DNA from: CAZYEI01 sp964646425 | GTDB taxonomy: Bacteria; Bacillota_I; Bacilli_A; RFN20; JAISJY01 | Assembly (NCBI GenBank): GCA_964646425.1 | Contig: CAZYEI010000002.1 | Span: forward strand, 1 to 64,000 | Reading direction: 5' to 3' | DNA length: 64,000 nt | Part shown: positions 9,833 to 19,083 of the stretch, one piece after another | Layout: every line of letters starts with the position of its first letter | Numbering within the stretch: position 1 is the stretch's first letter | Translations under genes and position numbers: made by a program | Notes under the pieces: generated by a model | Databases searched by the model: none | Told to the model about the DNA's origin: nothing | What the model saw: the letters and a program-made list of their open reading frames with translations, nothing else

Positions 9833-10750
9833 ATGAATAAACAAAGTTTAGTTTTGCTACAATTTTACCAACCAATGATTATGATTAGAGATACAATGGA
9901 ATTTGTTCTTAATGATGGTGAACTAAATATGAATGCAATAAATGCTAGAAAAGATTTTTTTAAGAAAGCAATTAGTGCTGATAATTTTGTTAAATTTTTT
10001 AATTCTTTTGAACAAGGTCCTAAAATTCTAAAACAAATAAATGAATTATATACTGATGCTTATGAAAATGGAAAATCAATGGTAGATACTGAAGAGGGAA
10101 AGAAAAAAGCAAATTTTGGACTTCGTGTAAAATTATTGGATTTTGTTACTGGACTTCATGAAACAATGTATGAAATTATGAAAAATAGTTTAAAACAAGT
10201 TGAAAATAATGAAGTTGATCAAATAATGTTTGATTTAGCACGAGCAGAAGATGAATATTTCCGTTGTTTGATGGCTTTAGGTAATTTTAGAGTTATCATT
10301 CCTCATTCTGGATTATTGAATAAATTTATGAATGAAGAAGTTAAACGTTTATCTGAAGACGGTAAAAAAGCAGTTACTCAAGAATTACTAAAAGAAGCTG
10401 TTTCTTCTCAAAAAGTAACTCAAGTTCGTGATATTTTAAAAAGATTAGTAGGTTTTTTAACATTTACACAACAAAAATATCTTGCTCAATTTAATGAGGG
10501 TATTGGAGTTAATGATGATATTAAAATAATGTTTGAAAAATTAGTAGTAGCTCTAAAGTTTATGGATGGTACTATTAAAGCAAATAACCCTAAAGATATT
10601 GAAGATAAAATAAAAGAAGCTCAAGAAGCAATTACTAATAATGTTAGATTTTATGAAAATATATGGAAAGATACATATCAAAGAGTTTTAGATGAAGCTA
10701 GAGAAGCTCAAGAAAAGTTTAAAACTGAACAGGAAATAAAGAAATCATAA
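9833..10750 (+). CDS. Hypothetical cytosolic helical protein
   Basis: I do not recognise this 305-residue protein. It looks all-helical and charged, with no signal peptide or membrane segment, and ends in a probable coiled coil rich in Glu, Lys and Ala (about residues 255-303). The strong ribosome site AAGGAGA and a promoter make it a convincing gene. The next gene, encoding a two-TM protein, starts 64 bases later with no terminator between, so the two may form an operon. No catalytic signature is visible. Confidence 0.75.
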   Translation: MNKQSLVLLQFYQPMIMIRDTMEFVLNDGELNMNAINARKDFFKKAISADNFVKFFNSFEQGPKILKQINELYTDAYENGKSMVDTEEGKKKANFGLRVKLLDFVTGLHETMYEIMKNSLKQVENNEVDQIMFDLARAEDEYFRCLMALGNFRVIIPHSGLLNKFMNEEVKRLSEDGKKAVTQELLKEAVSSQKVTQVRDILKRLVGFLTFTQQKYLAQFNEGIGVNDDIKIMFEKLVVALKFMDGTIKANNPKDIEDKIKEAQEAITNNVRFYENIWKDTYQRVLDEAREAQEKFKTEQEIKKS

Positions 10751-10814
10751 AATACTTGCTTTTTATAATTTATTTTGATAAACTTACAATGTTAATTACA
10801 AAGGAGATTTAATT

Positions 10815-11168
10815 ATGGAAGAATATTCATATTACGATAAACCTAAAAAAGAAAAAAAGGCAAAAGCAAATATTGATAAAACAAAAGTTAAAAAAATTGT
10901 TGGAAAAGTTGTTTTATGGCTAGTTTATATTGCTTTAATTTCTGCAATTATTTTCTTATCTATATGGGGTGTTGGCCTTGCATTAGGAGCTAATTTTGCT
11001 GCTGATTTACGTAAAGAATTTAATGAATTAATTAATGCTCAATATTATAGTTCAGTAGATATGTATATCTACTTAATGTTAATTGTTGCAGTTGGTATTT
11101 TAGTAACTATTTTACTTGTTAGAGATAATATTTCAAAGAAAAAGAAAAAACCAACACATCGTTATTAA
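10815..11168 (+). CDS. Hypothetical two-TM membrane protein
   Basis: This 117-residue protein of unknown function has a Lys-rich cytoplasmic N-terminus (EEYSYYDKPKKEKKAK), TM1 at about residues 33-59, a short external loop with FAADLRKEFNELINAQYY, TM2 at about 83-103 and a Lys-rich tail. The positive ends suggest both termini are in the cytoplasm. The RBS AAAGGAGA precedes the ATG. It probably shares a transcript with the gene at 9833, and a terminator follows. Confidence 0.7.
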   Translation: MEEYSYYDKPKKEKKAKANIDKTKVKKIVGKVVLWLVYIALISAIIFLSIWGVGLALGANFAADLRKEFNELINAQYYSSVDMYIYLMLIVAVGILVTILLVRDNISKKKKKPTHRY

Positions 11169-11195
11169 AATATTTTAGTTTTTATATTTTTAAAT

Positions 11196-11234
11196 AAAAA
11201 ATTGTTATTTATGATTTATAAATAACAATTTTTT
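11196..11234 (+). terminator. Terminator after the two-TM protein gene
   Basis: AAATTGTTATTTA and TAAATAACAATTT form the stem, followed by T residues. Confidence 0.75.
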
Positions 11235-11265
11235 CATTTTAAGCAAGTAGTTATTATAATTGAAT

Positions 11266-11320
11266 AAAACTCCTTCTAAATTTAATTATTTTAGTTAATT
11301 AAACTTTTGAAGGAGTTTTT
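11266..11320. terminator. Hairpin between convergent genes, likely terminator of the P-type ATPase gene
   Basis: AAAACTCCTTC and GAAGGAGTTTT pair across an AT-rich loop. The hairpin lies 25 bases past the ATPase stop on the minus strand, with T residues on both sides. Confidence 0.6.
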
Positions 11321-11344
11321 AATCTTTTTGGTAAGTATTATTAA

Positions 11345-13987
11345 TTATTTATTGCTGATAATAGTATTATCATTTTCAATTTTTTTGATTCTAACTTCAA
11401 TTGTATAATTAAGATTTTTCCTTATAAATTTTTTTACAATAGAAGTAAAAGATAATGAGAAAATCCAAATTAATGGATATGCTGCTTCAGCAAGAACAAT
11501 TATTAATAATATTTCAGTAACTGTCAACTTTTCAAAGCCGAAGAATCCTTGCAATGTTGGATTGAAAATACAAATACCTACTCCAGTTATCATTAATAAA
11601 CAAAGCACAAGCTTAAATAAATTTAAAGGGAAACAAACTCTCAGTAATACTAAAGTACATGTAATTGCAGTAGTCATTGTAATAATTGTTTGAATGTGAC
11701 TTTGTTGAACAATATAACTTCCTTCAATATCTCCATTAATTTTTGACAAAGCATATACTAAAATACTATTAAATAAGATAACTAAAGCACCAGGTAATGC
11801 TGTTTTAAAGACATTAAACAAGAATTTACCTGAAATTTTTGCTTTGTTTGGTAGAAAAGTTAGGAAGAATGATGGAATTCCTACGATTAAAAAGTCAATG
11901 ATTATTAATTGTGTAGGTGTTAGTGGATATTGATATGGGACAAAATTAGGATCACCAAAAATTTTGATATTAAAGTAAATTGTTAATAGTGCTAAGAAAA
12001 ATGAGAAGATATTTTTAGTAATGAAGAGAGTTGCTGATTTTTGCACGTTATTAATTACTTTTCTTCCTTCAGCCACAACTTTTGGCATTGAACCAAAATC
12101 CGAATCTAATAGTACAATTTGTGAAACATTTCTAGCAGCTTCACTTCCAGAAGCCATTGCGATACTACAATTTGCTTCTCTTAATGCTAAAATATCATTA
12201 ACACCATCGCCGGTCATTGCTACAGTTTTCTTTCTAGCTTTTAATTCTTTAACAAGTAGTTGCTTTTGGCTAGGAGTAACCCGTCCGAAAACTGTATATT
12301 TTTCAACAATATCTCCTATTTTTTCATCAGGTACTGTAGATAAATCAATATATTTATCACCATTTTCAATACCTGCTTTAACAGCAATACTAGAAACAGT
12401 TAAAGGATTATCACCAGAGATAACAATACAGCGTACTCCATTATCTTTGAAATATTTTAGTGTATCAGGAGCATTTTCTCGTATATTGTCTTGAATAACA
12501 ATTAAGCTTATTGGCGAAATTGTTCCACTTATTTTATTGTCAATAATATTGTGATCGCTATGTGCTAATAGTAAAACACGATTACCTCTTTTCGTTTCTT
12601 TATTTACGGTAGATTGAATACTTTTATATATTGTTCTATCAATAAATTCAGGGGCACCAATGATATAAGTTTCATTTTCTTTAAAAGTAACTGCACTATA
12701 TTTTCTAGCGCTAGAGAAAGGAAGGGTACTAATAAAGCGACATCTTTTAGCTATTCCAAATTTATCGATAAGTGCTTGTGATGTCATATTTTTATCTTTT
12801 GTTGCATACATCATATTTGCAATGATTTGTTTTGTATCTTTTGCAGATTCTGATAATTCAATAGTAGAGATAACTTTCATTGTACCATCGGTTATTGTTC
12901 CGGTTTTGTCTAAACATAAAACATCAACACGGGCTAGCATTTCAATACAATACAATTCTTGAACTAAAACTTTTGATTTTGATAAAGTATAAACACTTGA
13001 AGCAAGTGCAATACTTGTTAGCAATAATAAGCCTGAAGGTACCATCCCAAGAATCGCAGTAACTGTTGTTCTAATTTCTTCTTGAGAACTATCTATATTA
13101 AAGTGTTCAAACCAATTTGTACTAGTTCCAATAAGTAAAAAAGCAATAGGAATAATTAAGATAAAAACAGTCCAAACAAATTTTTTTAAACTTTTTAAAA
13201 TTTCTGATTGGGGTTTTTGATAAGTCTTAGCTTGTTTAGCAAGTCTTTGAATGAAAGAATTGTCGCCGACTTCAGTTATTTGAATTTTTGCTTGCCCAGA
13301 GACAATATAACTTCCTCCAAATACTTCATTATTAATGTTCTTATTAACAGCATCAGATTCTCCTGTAATCATAGCTTCATTAACTTCAAATTTCCCTTGT
13401 CTAACAATTCCATCTGCGGGAATTTGTTGACCATTTTCGACAATTACAATATCATCAACAACAATATTTTCGGAATTTATTTCATATAATTGGCCATTTC
13501 TAATGACTTTTACTTTTGGCATAATGCTAAAAGATAATTTATCAATGGTATGTTTAGAACGAATTTCTTGGAAAATACCAATTGCAATATTGGCAGTATA
13601 TGGTAAAACAAACATAAAATCAGAAAGTTGTGATTTAGTAATAATTAATAATACTGCTAGTGAAACACAAATTAGATTAAAAATATTAAATAAATTAGAA
13701 AAAACTATGCTCAATATTGTTTTGCTGTTTTCATTCTTAACAACATTATTTAAGCCTCTAATTCTTCTTTCTTCAACTTGTTCGTCATTTAATCCCTCGT
13801 TGATATTAGGATTAATTCTAATAAGCGGAGGTAAGTCCTTAATATTTATTTTTTTCTCTTTAGTTTTTTTATTAAAATCATTTTCTTCATTTGCCAAAGA
13901 AACTGAATTGTTTTTTCCTTGTATTTGTTCATTAGTAAAAAGCGATGGAACAATGACTTTTTCAGTTTCTTGTTTTTTCTTAGCCAT
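11345..13987 (-). CDS. P-type cation-transporting ATPase, CtpE-like
   Basis: This 880-residue membrane pump hydrolyses ATP to move a cation, most likely Ca2+ by analogy with CtpE-like pumps (inference). The N-terminal 50 residues are Lys/Glu-rich. TM1-2 (about 92-140) precede the actuator domain with TGES at 208-211. The TM4 ion motif GMVPSGLLLLTS is at about 314-325, and the phosphorylated residue is Asp360 in DKTGT. The hinge MTGDGVND and about six more TM helices follow. The TM4 PSG, in place of PEG or CPC, argues against a heavy-metal pump. The start is supported by GGAAGGTGATAAG just upstream. Confidence 0.88.
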   Translation of the reverse strand: MAKKKQETEKVIVPSLFTNEQIQGKNNSVSLANEENDFNKKTKEKKINIKDLPPLIRINPNINEGLNDEQVEERRIRGLNNVVKNENSKTILSIVFSNLFNIFNLICVSLAVLLIITKSQLSDFMFVLPYTANIAIGIFQEIRSKHTIDKLSFSIMPKVKVIRNGQLYEINSENIVVDDIVIVENGQQIPADGIVRQGKFEVNEAMITGESDAVNKNINNEVFGGSYIVSGQAKIQITEVGDNSFIQRLAKQAKTYQKPQSEILKSLKKFVWTVFILIIPIAFLLIGTSTNWFEHFNIDSSQEEIRTTVTAILGMVPSGLLLLTSIALASSVYTLSKSKVLVQELYCIEMLARVDVLCLDKTGTITDGTMKVISTIELSESAKDTKQIIANMMYATKDKNMTSQALIDKFGIAKRCRFISTLPFSSARKYSAVTFKENETYIIGAPEFIDRTIYKSIQSTVNKETKRGNRVLLLAHSDHNIIDNKISGTISPISLIVIQDNIRENAPDTLKYFKDNGVRCIVISGDNPLTVSSIAVKAGIENGDKYIDLSTVPDEKIGDIVEKYTVFGRVTPSQKQLLVKELKARKKTVAMTGDGVNDILALREANCSIAMASGSEAARNVSQIVLLDSDFGSMPKVVAEGRKVINNVQKSATLFITKNIFSFFLALLTIYFNIKIFGDPNFVPYQYPLTPTQLIIIDFLIVGIPSFFLTFLPNKAKISGKFLFNVFKTALPGALVILFNSILVYALSKINGDIEGSYIVQQSHIQTIITMTTAITCTLVLLRVCFPLNLFKLVLCLLMITGVGICIFNPTLQGFFGFEKLTVTEILLIIVLAEAAYPLIWIFSLSFTSIVKKFIRKNLNYTIEVRIKKIENDNTIISNK

Positions 13988-14077
13988 CTTATCACCTTCC
14001 TAAATTGTAGCTTAATATATTTTATCATTAATAATTGATAATTACTATAAACAAAAAATAAAAAATTAGTATATTAA

Positions 14078-14128
14078 TAAAAAACTGTAAATAAAATAGT
14101 TTATCTTAATAATTCTATTTTTTTACAG
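14078..14128 (-). terminator. Terminator of the GH13 alpha-glucosidase gene
   Basis: On the minus strand CTGTAAAAAAATAG pairs imperfectly with CTATTTTATTTACAG, followed by TTTTTT. It starts 10 bases past the stop. Confidence 0.65.
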
Positions 14129-14137
14129 CTTATTGTT

Positions 14138-15844
14138 TTATTCGATTTCTAAAACCACTGATTCAAAAGGTTTTAATTTTAAATTTTCTAGTGAGAAGTA
14201 TTGATGCTTATAATTTGAAATAATAACATTTTTAATCTTATATGGTAATGAGACACAAGCATCTTTTGCAAAGAAATTAGATATAATTAATAATCTTTGT
14301 CCATTATGTTCTCTTATATATGAATAGACATCTTTGTTTTCATAATCAACTATTGAATATGAACCATATACGATTGTTTCTTTATATATACTGTTGCGGC
14401 GAAGTGCAATAACTTTTTTATAATGGCTAAGTATTGAGTTTTCGTCATTTATTTGATTTTCCACATTGATTGTTTTATAGTTTGAAACACAATCAATCCA
14501 GGGTTTATGAGTTGAAAAACCAGCATATTTTTCACTTGACCATTGCATAGGAGTTCTAGCGTTCGCACGACTTGAACGTCTTAAATGTGCTATTATTTGT
14601 TCATCGCTTAGGCCACGTTCTTTTGCTACGTTATAATAAGTTTTAACCCAGACATCATTAAATTGAGATACTTCAGTATAGTCGACATTTGTCATACCAA
14701 TTTCTTCTCCATTATAAATGAAAGGAGTTCCCCATAGAAAATATAGAGCATTACATAAACACTTAGCAGATTCGTTGTGATAATTTTTAGGATCACCATA
14801 TTGACTAACAACACGAGGATGATCGTGATTTAACCAATATATAGGATTCCAGCCTTTGCCAAAAAGTCCTAATTGCCATTTTGTAAATTGGTCTTTTAAA
14901 GAAATAAGATTAGTAATTATTTCTTCGTCTTTCTTTGTGTCAGCACCATAAGCACCATTTTCCCAACAATGATCGAATGTAAAAGTCATATCGGTTTCAT
15001 GAGAAGCATATCCAGAATAATTTAATGCTTGTTCAGGTGTTGCACCACCTCCGGCTTCTCCTACAGTTACACAATCGTATTTTGAGAAAACCTCACGGTT
15101 TAATTCTTTTAAATAATCGTGGATTTCAGCTCTATTTGAAAATTTTGACCAATCTTGAGAATATTTATTGCCTGGAGTAATTTCACCATCGCTAAAAGTT
15201 AAATCTCTTCCTAAATGTGCAATAGCATCAATTCTAAAACCATCAATTCCTTGATCTAACCACCAAGTTGCCATTTCAATCATTGCTTTTCTTAATTTAG
15301 GATTTGCCCAGTTTAAATCTGGCATTTTATCAGAAAATATTTTCATAAAATATTGATTAGTTTTTTCATCGTATTTCCAACAAGAACCTTCAAAAAATGA
15401 AGCTAAATTATTTGGGGGTAATCTATTCCCATTTTTATCATATTTTGGGTCTTGCCAAATATAAAAATCTCGATAGGCATTATCTTTGCTTGAACGAGCT
15501 TCAATAAACCAAGGATGTTCATCTGAAGTATGATTTAAAACTAAGTCCATAATTACATGGATACCTCGTTCATGTGCTTCCTTAATTAATCTTTTAGCAT
15601 CTGCCATTGTACCATATTCTTTAGCAATATCAAAAAAATCACTAACATCATATCCGTTATCATCCATTGGTGATTTGTAAATAGGACACAACCAAATTAA
15701 ATTTACACCTAAATCTTTTATATAATCTAATTTAGAAATAATACCGGGTAAGTCCCCAATACCATCGTTGTTTGAATCCATAAATGAACGGGGATAAATT
15801 TGGTATCCGACAGCTTCCATCCACCATTTTTTTTCAAATTTCAT
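14138..15844 (-). CDS. GH13 alpha-glucosidase (oligo-1,6-/alpha-1,4-glucosidase family)
   Basis: This cytosolic 568-residue GH13 enzyme releases glucose from short alpha-glucans or isomalto-oligosaccharides. Visible elements are YQIYPRSFMDSNNDGIGDL, region I DLVLNHTSDEH, the nucleophile Asp206 in DGFRIDAIAH, the acid/base Glu263 in TVGEAGGG, and Asp341 in LNHDHPR. The residue after the nucleophile is Ala207. In this subfamily Val here goes with alpha-1,6 activity and Ala or Thr with alpha-1,4, so a maltose-type preference is inferred. The start is ATG 15844, preceded by AAAGGAGA; an upstream open stretch has no RBS. TATAAT at 15875-15880 is the likely -10, with a weak -35. Confidence 0.92.
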   Translation of the reverse strand: MKFEKKWWMEAVGYQIYPRSFMDSNNDGIGDLPGIISKLDYIKDLGVNLIWLCPIYKSPMDDNGYDVSDFFDIAKEYGTMADAKRLIKEAHERGIHVIMDLVLNHTSDEHPWFIEARSSKDNAYRDFYIWQDPKYDKNGNRLPPNNLASFFEGSCWKYDEKTNQYFMKIFSDKMPDLNWANPKLRKAMIEMATWWLDQGIDGFRIDAIAHLGRDLTFSDGEITPGNKYSQDWSKFSNRAEIHDYLKELNREVFSKYDCVTVGEAGGGATPEQALNYSGYASHETDMTFTFDHCWENGAYGADTKKDEEIITNLISLKDQFTKWQLGLFGKGWNPIYWLNHDHPRVVSQYGDPKNYHNESAKCLCNALYFLWGTPFIYNGEEIGMTNVDYTEVSQFNDVWVKTYYNVAKERGLSDEQIIAHLRRSSRANARTPMQWSSEKYAGFSTHKPWIDCVSNYKTINVENQINDENSILSHYKKVIALRRNSIYKETIVYGSYSIVDYENKDVYSYIREHNGQRLLIISNFFAKDACVSLPYKIKNVIISNYKHQYFSLENLKLKPFESVVLEIE

Positions 15845-15926
15845 AAATATTTCTCCTTTTTGTATGAATCCTTTATTATAGTAGCATATTTTAAAAAAAT
15901 GTTTAAGTGAAATGATTAATCTTTTT

Positions 15927-15954
15927 TGCATTTTTAATGCTAAAATTATATAAT
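15927..15954 (+). promoter_or_regulatory. Promoter of the RluA-family gene
   Basis: TTGCAT, 16-base spacer, TATAAT, about 22 bases upstream of the ATG at 15977. The region is divergent from the alpha-glucosidase promoter. Confidence 0.6.
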
Positions 15955-15976
15955 TGATAAAGATGGGGGAATTATT

Positions 15977-16954
15977 ATGCAAGAATATAAAGTATCAGAG
16001 CAAGAAGAAAATCAAAGAATTGATAAATACATAAAAAAATATCATCCAAATATCCCTCTATCTTTAATATATAAAATTTTTAGAAAAAAAGATGTTAAAG
16101 TAAATGGAAAAAGAACTAATAATATTCAATATATTATAAAAAAAGATGATTTAATTCAAATTTATTTTCCATTAAATATCGAAATTGAAAAAGAAAAAAA
16201 AATAAAAAATATCCCGATAACTTTTGATATTATATATGAAGATGAAAACATATTAGTATGTAATAAACCAGTTGGACTATTGGTTGTTGAAGATAGTAGT
16301 GAAAAGAATAATACTTTGGCCAATCAAGTAATTTCTTATTTAGAAAAAAATGGCGAGTATGACCCTATGAAAAAAGGTTTTGTACCTGCTCCCATTCATA
16401 GAATCGATAGAAATACAAGCGGTCTTGTATTAGTGGGAAAAAATTTATCTTCAGTTCAAACACTTACAGCTTTATTTAAAAATCATAATCAAATTCAAAA
16501 GGAATATTTAGCACTTGTTTTTGGAAAGGTTAAGAAAGAAGGTAGTATAACTAGTGCATTGATTAAAAATGAAAATACTTCCTTAGTGAGAATAGCTAAA
16601 GCAAATGAAAAAGGACTTACAGCGATAACAAAATATAAGCCAATTCAAGAATATGAAAATACTACTTTATTATCTATAAAAATTGAGACTGGAAGAACAC
16701 ATCAAATCAGAGTACACATGTCAAGTATTGGATTTCCGCTTGTTGGAGATGCTAAATATGGTGATTTTATAGGTAATAAAATAATTAAGCAGAATTATGG
16801 TTGGCAATTTCAATTTCTTCATGCTCATAAAATTAGATTAACTGGCTTAAATGGAGAATTATCTTATTTGAATGATAAGGTGTTTGAGGCACCACTTCCA
16901 TTTGAAAATAAAAAATTATTAGAAAAATTAAGTAAAAAAAATATTGTTAGATAA
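15977..16954 (+). CDS. RluA-family 23S rRNA pseudouridine synthase
   Basis: This enzyme isomerises uridine to pseudouridine in large-subunit rRNA (RluC/RluD group; the exact site is unknown). It has an N-terminal S4 RNA-binding domain (about residues 13-70) and a catalytic domain with HRIDRNTSGLVLVGK, where Asp144 is the nucleophile. The GRTHQIRVHMSSIGFPLVGD block follows. The length of 325 residues is typical. It converges tail to tail with the HAD gene, and the two stop codons are adjacent. Confidence 0.93.
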   Translation: MQEYKVSEQEENQRIDKYIKKYHPNIPLSLIYKIFRKKDVKVNGKRTNNIQYIIKKDDLIQIYFPLNIEIEKEKKIKNIPITFDIIYEDENILVCNKPVGLLVVEDSSEKNNTLANQVISYLEKNGEYDPMKKGFVPAPIHRIDRNTSGLVLVGKNLSSVQTLTALFKNHNQIQKEYLALVFGKVKKEGSITSALIKNENTSLVRIAKANEKGLTAITKYKPIQEYENTTLLSIKIETGRTHQIRVHMSSIGFPLVGDAKYGDFIGNKIIKQNYGWQFQFLHAHKIRLTGLNGELSYLNDKVFEAPLPFENKKLLEKLSKKNIVR

Positions 16955-16977
16955 TTAATTATTTAACAATATTTTTT
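16935..16977. terminator. Bidirectional terminator overlapping both stop codons
   Basis: A near-perfect palindrome has arms AAAAAATATTGTTA and TAACAATATTTTTT around an AT-palindromic centre. It contains the stop of the pseudouridine synthase gene (16952-16954) and of the HAD gene (16955-16957). Confidence 0.75.
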
Positions 16978-17767
16978 CTAATATTTTACTAACTCCACCT
17001 TCTTTGTTAGTAAAATCGGTAACAATGTTTGCTGCTTTTTTTGTCTCCTCATCACTATTTTTCATAGCAATACCTAATCCACACATTTTAATCATGTCTA
17101 AATCGTTATCAGCATCACCAATGGCAATAATTTGTGAAAGAGGAATATTATAATAGTCAGCAATATAGCGTAATCCTTCAGCTTTATTTGTTTTTTCAAC
17201 GAATAATTCAACGACAGTAGGATAATTTCCACCCCAGTAACGATAGATATAATTTTGATGATTCGCCATAAAATTATTGAAAATCGAAATATCATCTAAA
17301 CTTTTTAATTCAATAATGATTGTATTGACATCTTTTGTTAAAACATCTTTCATTTTTCCTTCATGAATTGGTATACCGTCTTGCCAAAAATAAGCACTTA
17401 GTTTAGGATTGTTATTATGAACAAAAACTTCATCTTCAGTTTCAGCCATTATAGATTTAAAATGATTCCCTAGGCTATTTTCTAAATCAATTATAAAGTC
17501 TTTATTAATTGTTTTTTTCAGGGGAATAAAATTATTATCATTTGGATTATGAATATAAGCTCCATTGTAATTAATCATAGGAGTATCTAATTTTAATTGA
17601 TTATAAAATTTTTTACTTGCTCTAAATGGTCTTCCAGTTGCAATAACAATTTTGTAATTCATATTTTTTAATTTTTCGATTGTCTTTATGTTATCTATAT
17701 GAATTGTAGTAATTGAGTCAAGTAAAGTTCCATCACAATCAATGGCTATTAATTTATATTTATTCAT
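16955..17767 (-). CDS. Cof-type HAD-superfamily hydrolase
   Basis: This 270-residue HAD phosphatase of the Cof/YidA type is a cytosolic Mg-dependent phosphatase of sugar phosphates or similar small phosphates. Motif I is DCDGTLLDS with nucleophile Asp10 and acid Asp12. ATGRPFR carries the motif II Thr, Lys215 region supplies motif III, and GDADNDLDM is motif IV. A C2-type cap lies between. The start is one base after the trpS stop, so it is translated from the trpS transcript and probably shares T-box control. Confidence 0.9.
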   Translation of the reverse strand: MNKYKLIAIDCDGTLLDSITTIHIDNIKTIEKLKNMNYKIVIATGRPFRASKKFYNQLKLDTPMINYNGAYIHNPNDNNFIPLKKTINKDFIIDLENSLGNHFKSIMAETEDEVFVHNNNPKLSAYFWQDGIPIHEGKMKDVLTKDVNTIIIELKSLDDISIFNNFMANHQNYIYRYWGGNYPTVVELFVEKTNKAEGLRYIADYYNIPLSQIIAIGDADNDLDMIKMCGLGIAMKNSDEETKKAANIVTDFTNKEGGVSKILEKILLNN

Positions 17768-17768
17768 A

Positions 17769-18755
17769 CTAAATTAATCCTATCTTTGATTCGACTTTTA
17801 ATAATTTTTTGCGTGCTATAGCTCTGGCTTTATTAGCACCTTCTTCAAAGATTTGCTTTAATTTATCTGAATTTTTAATCTTTTGATATTTTTCTTGGAT
17901 TTCAGAAAGAGTTGCTACCACTTGATCGGCAACAGTTTTCTTAAATTCACCATAATTTTTACCAATGAATTCATTTTCGATTTCTGATAATGATTTACCA
18001 CTTAGTGAAGCATATATTTGCATTAAGTTAGAGATGCCAGGTTTATTTTTTTCATCATAATGAACAGACATTTCACTATCAGTTACAGCTGACATAATTT
18101 TTTTTCTAGCAACATTTAAATCATCAAGTAAATAGATACATCCCTTATCGTTTTCATCATCGGATTTTGACATTTTTTTACTTGGATCTTGTAATGACAT
18201 GATTCTTGCTCCAACTTTTTCGACAATTGGAGTTGGCTTTACAAAGACATCGCCATATTTGTTATTAAAACGGTCAACTAAATCTCTTGTTAATTCAACA
18301 TGTTGCTTTTGATCATCACCGACAGGTATATATTTAGCATCATATAAAATAATATCAGCAGCCATCAATAGTGGATATGTAAATAATCCTACGGTAATAT
18401 TGCCATCTTTGCTTTTAGTTGATTTATCTTTGTATTGAGTCATTCTTGATAATTCACCCATGTAACCATAACAATTTAAAATAAATCCTAAGTTAGCGTG
18501 CTCTAAAACATCACTTTGAATAAAAAGAGTTGTCTTTTCTGGATCTAAACCACAAGCAATATATAAAGCTGCTATATCATTAATGTTTTGCTTTAATTCT
18601 TTTTTTTCGATTGGTACAGTAATTGCATGTAAGTTAGCAATAAAAACATACATCTCATATTCATCTTGATATTTAATAAAATTTCTAATAGCGCCAATAT
18701 AATTACCTAAAGTAAGTTTACCAGATGGCTTAATACCACTTAACATTCTATCCAT
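17769..18755 (-). CDS. trpS: Tryptophanyl-tRNA synthetase
   Basis: This class Ic synthetase charges tRNA-Trp. It is 328 residues long, the normal bacterial size. The ATP-site signature SGIKPSGKLTLGNYIGA stands in for HIGH near the N-terminus, and KMSKS is at residues 194-198. The PVGDDQKQHVELTRDL stretch is typical. The RBS AAGGAGG precedes the ATG. The gene is preceded by a T-box leader and a consensus promoter and is followed without a gap by the HAD phosphatase gene. It ends in TAG. Confidence 0.97.
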   Translation of the reverse strand: MDRMLSGIKPSGKLTLGNYIGAIRNFIKYQDEYEMYVFIANLHAITVPIEKKELKQNINDIAALYIACGLDPEKTTLFIQSDVLEHANLGFILNCYGYMGELSRMTQYKDKSTKSKDGNITVGLFTYPLLMAADIILYDAKYIPVGDDQKQHVELTRDLVDRFNNKYGDVFVKPTPIVEKVGARIMSLQDPSKKMSKSDDENDKGCIYLLDDLNVARKKIMSAVTDSEMSVHYDEKNKPGISNLMQIYASLSGKSLSEIENEFIGKNYGEFKKTVADQVVATLSEIQEKYQKIKNSDKLKQIFEEGANKARAIARKKLLKVESKIGLI

Positions 18756-18774
18756 AATTTTTCCTCCTTAAAAT

Positions 18775-18987
18775 AAAAAAAACACCTTATTTTTTGGGAC
18801 GCTTAAAGCGTGGTGCCACCCAAATTTATTAGAATTTAATAACAAATTCTAACCTCTAATGCGATAACGGGCTTCCGTCGATTTCTCGAATAAAATGTAA
18901 TACCATTTCTTGCTTTTATTACGTTTATCTTGCAGCAACCGATAAATTTCTTATTTCCCATAAAAGTAATACTTAATTTTACAAGTC
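18775..18987 (-). promoter_or_regulatory. T-box riboswitch leader of trpS
   Basis: The roughly 210-base leader carries the T-box core GGGTGGCACCACGC at 18808-18821, followed by AAGCGTCCC, which closes the antiterminator. This is the uncharged tRNA CCA-end sensor. Downstream, GGTG plus an eight-T run lies just before the trpS ribosome site and can act as the terminator 3' arm by pairing with CACC of the core. Upstream hairpins include TTAGAATTT...AAATTCTAA. A TGG triplet at 18903-18905 is a candidate Trp specifier, but I could not fold stem I with certainty. When tRNA-Trp is uncharged, read-through into trpS and the HAD gene is expected. Confidence 0.85.
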
Positions 18988-18993
18988 CATTTA

Positions 18994-19022
18994 ATTATAA
19001 AAAAGTAAATGAAAACTGTCAA
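18994..19022 (-). promoter_or_regulatory. Consensus sigma-A promoter of trpS
   Basis: TTGACA (19017-19022), exact 17-base spacer, TATAAT (18994-18999), on the minus strand. Transcription would begin near 18987, at the start of the T-box leader. Confidence 0.9.
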
Positions 19023-19029
19023 TAAACAA

Positions 19030-19058
19030 TTGAAAAAAACAAAGAAAAATTCTATAAT
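19030..19058 (+). promoter_or_regulatory. Promoter of the DUF5662-spx operon
   Basis: TTGAAA, 17-base spacer, TATAAT. It is back to back with the trpS promoter, with only 7 bases between the two -35 boxes. Confidence 0.8.
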
Positions 19059-19083
19059 AATTCTATTGAAAGATGGTGAAAAT

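Noticed and set aside
12021..12494. 157-residue open frame antisense to the P-type ATPase gene
   Set aside because: It mirrors conserved ATPase codons and has no ribosome site or known family.
15927..15940. Palindrome GCATTTTTAATGC upstream of the RluA gene as an operator
   Set aside because: Half of it is explained by the -35 element, and no second copy was seen.
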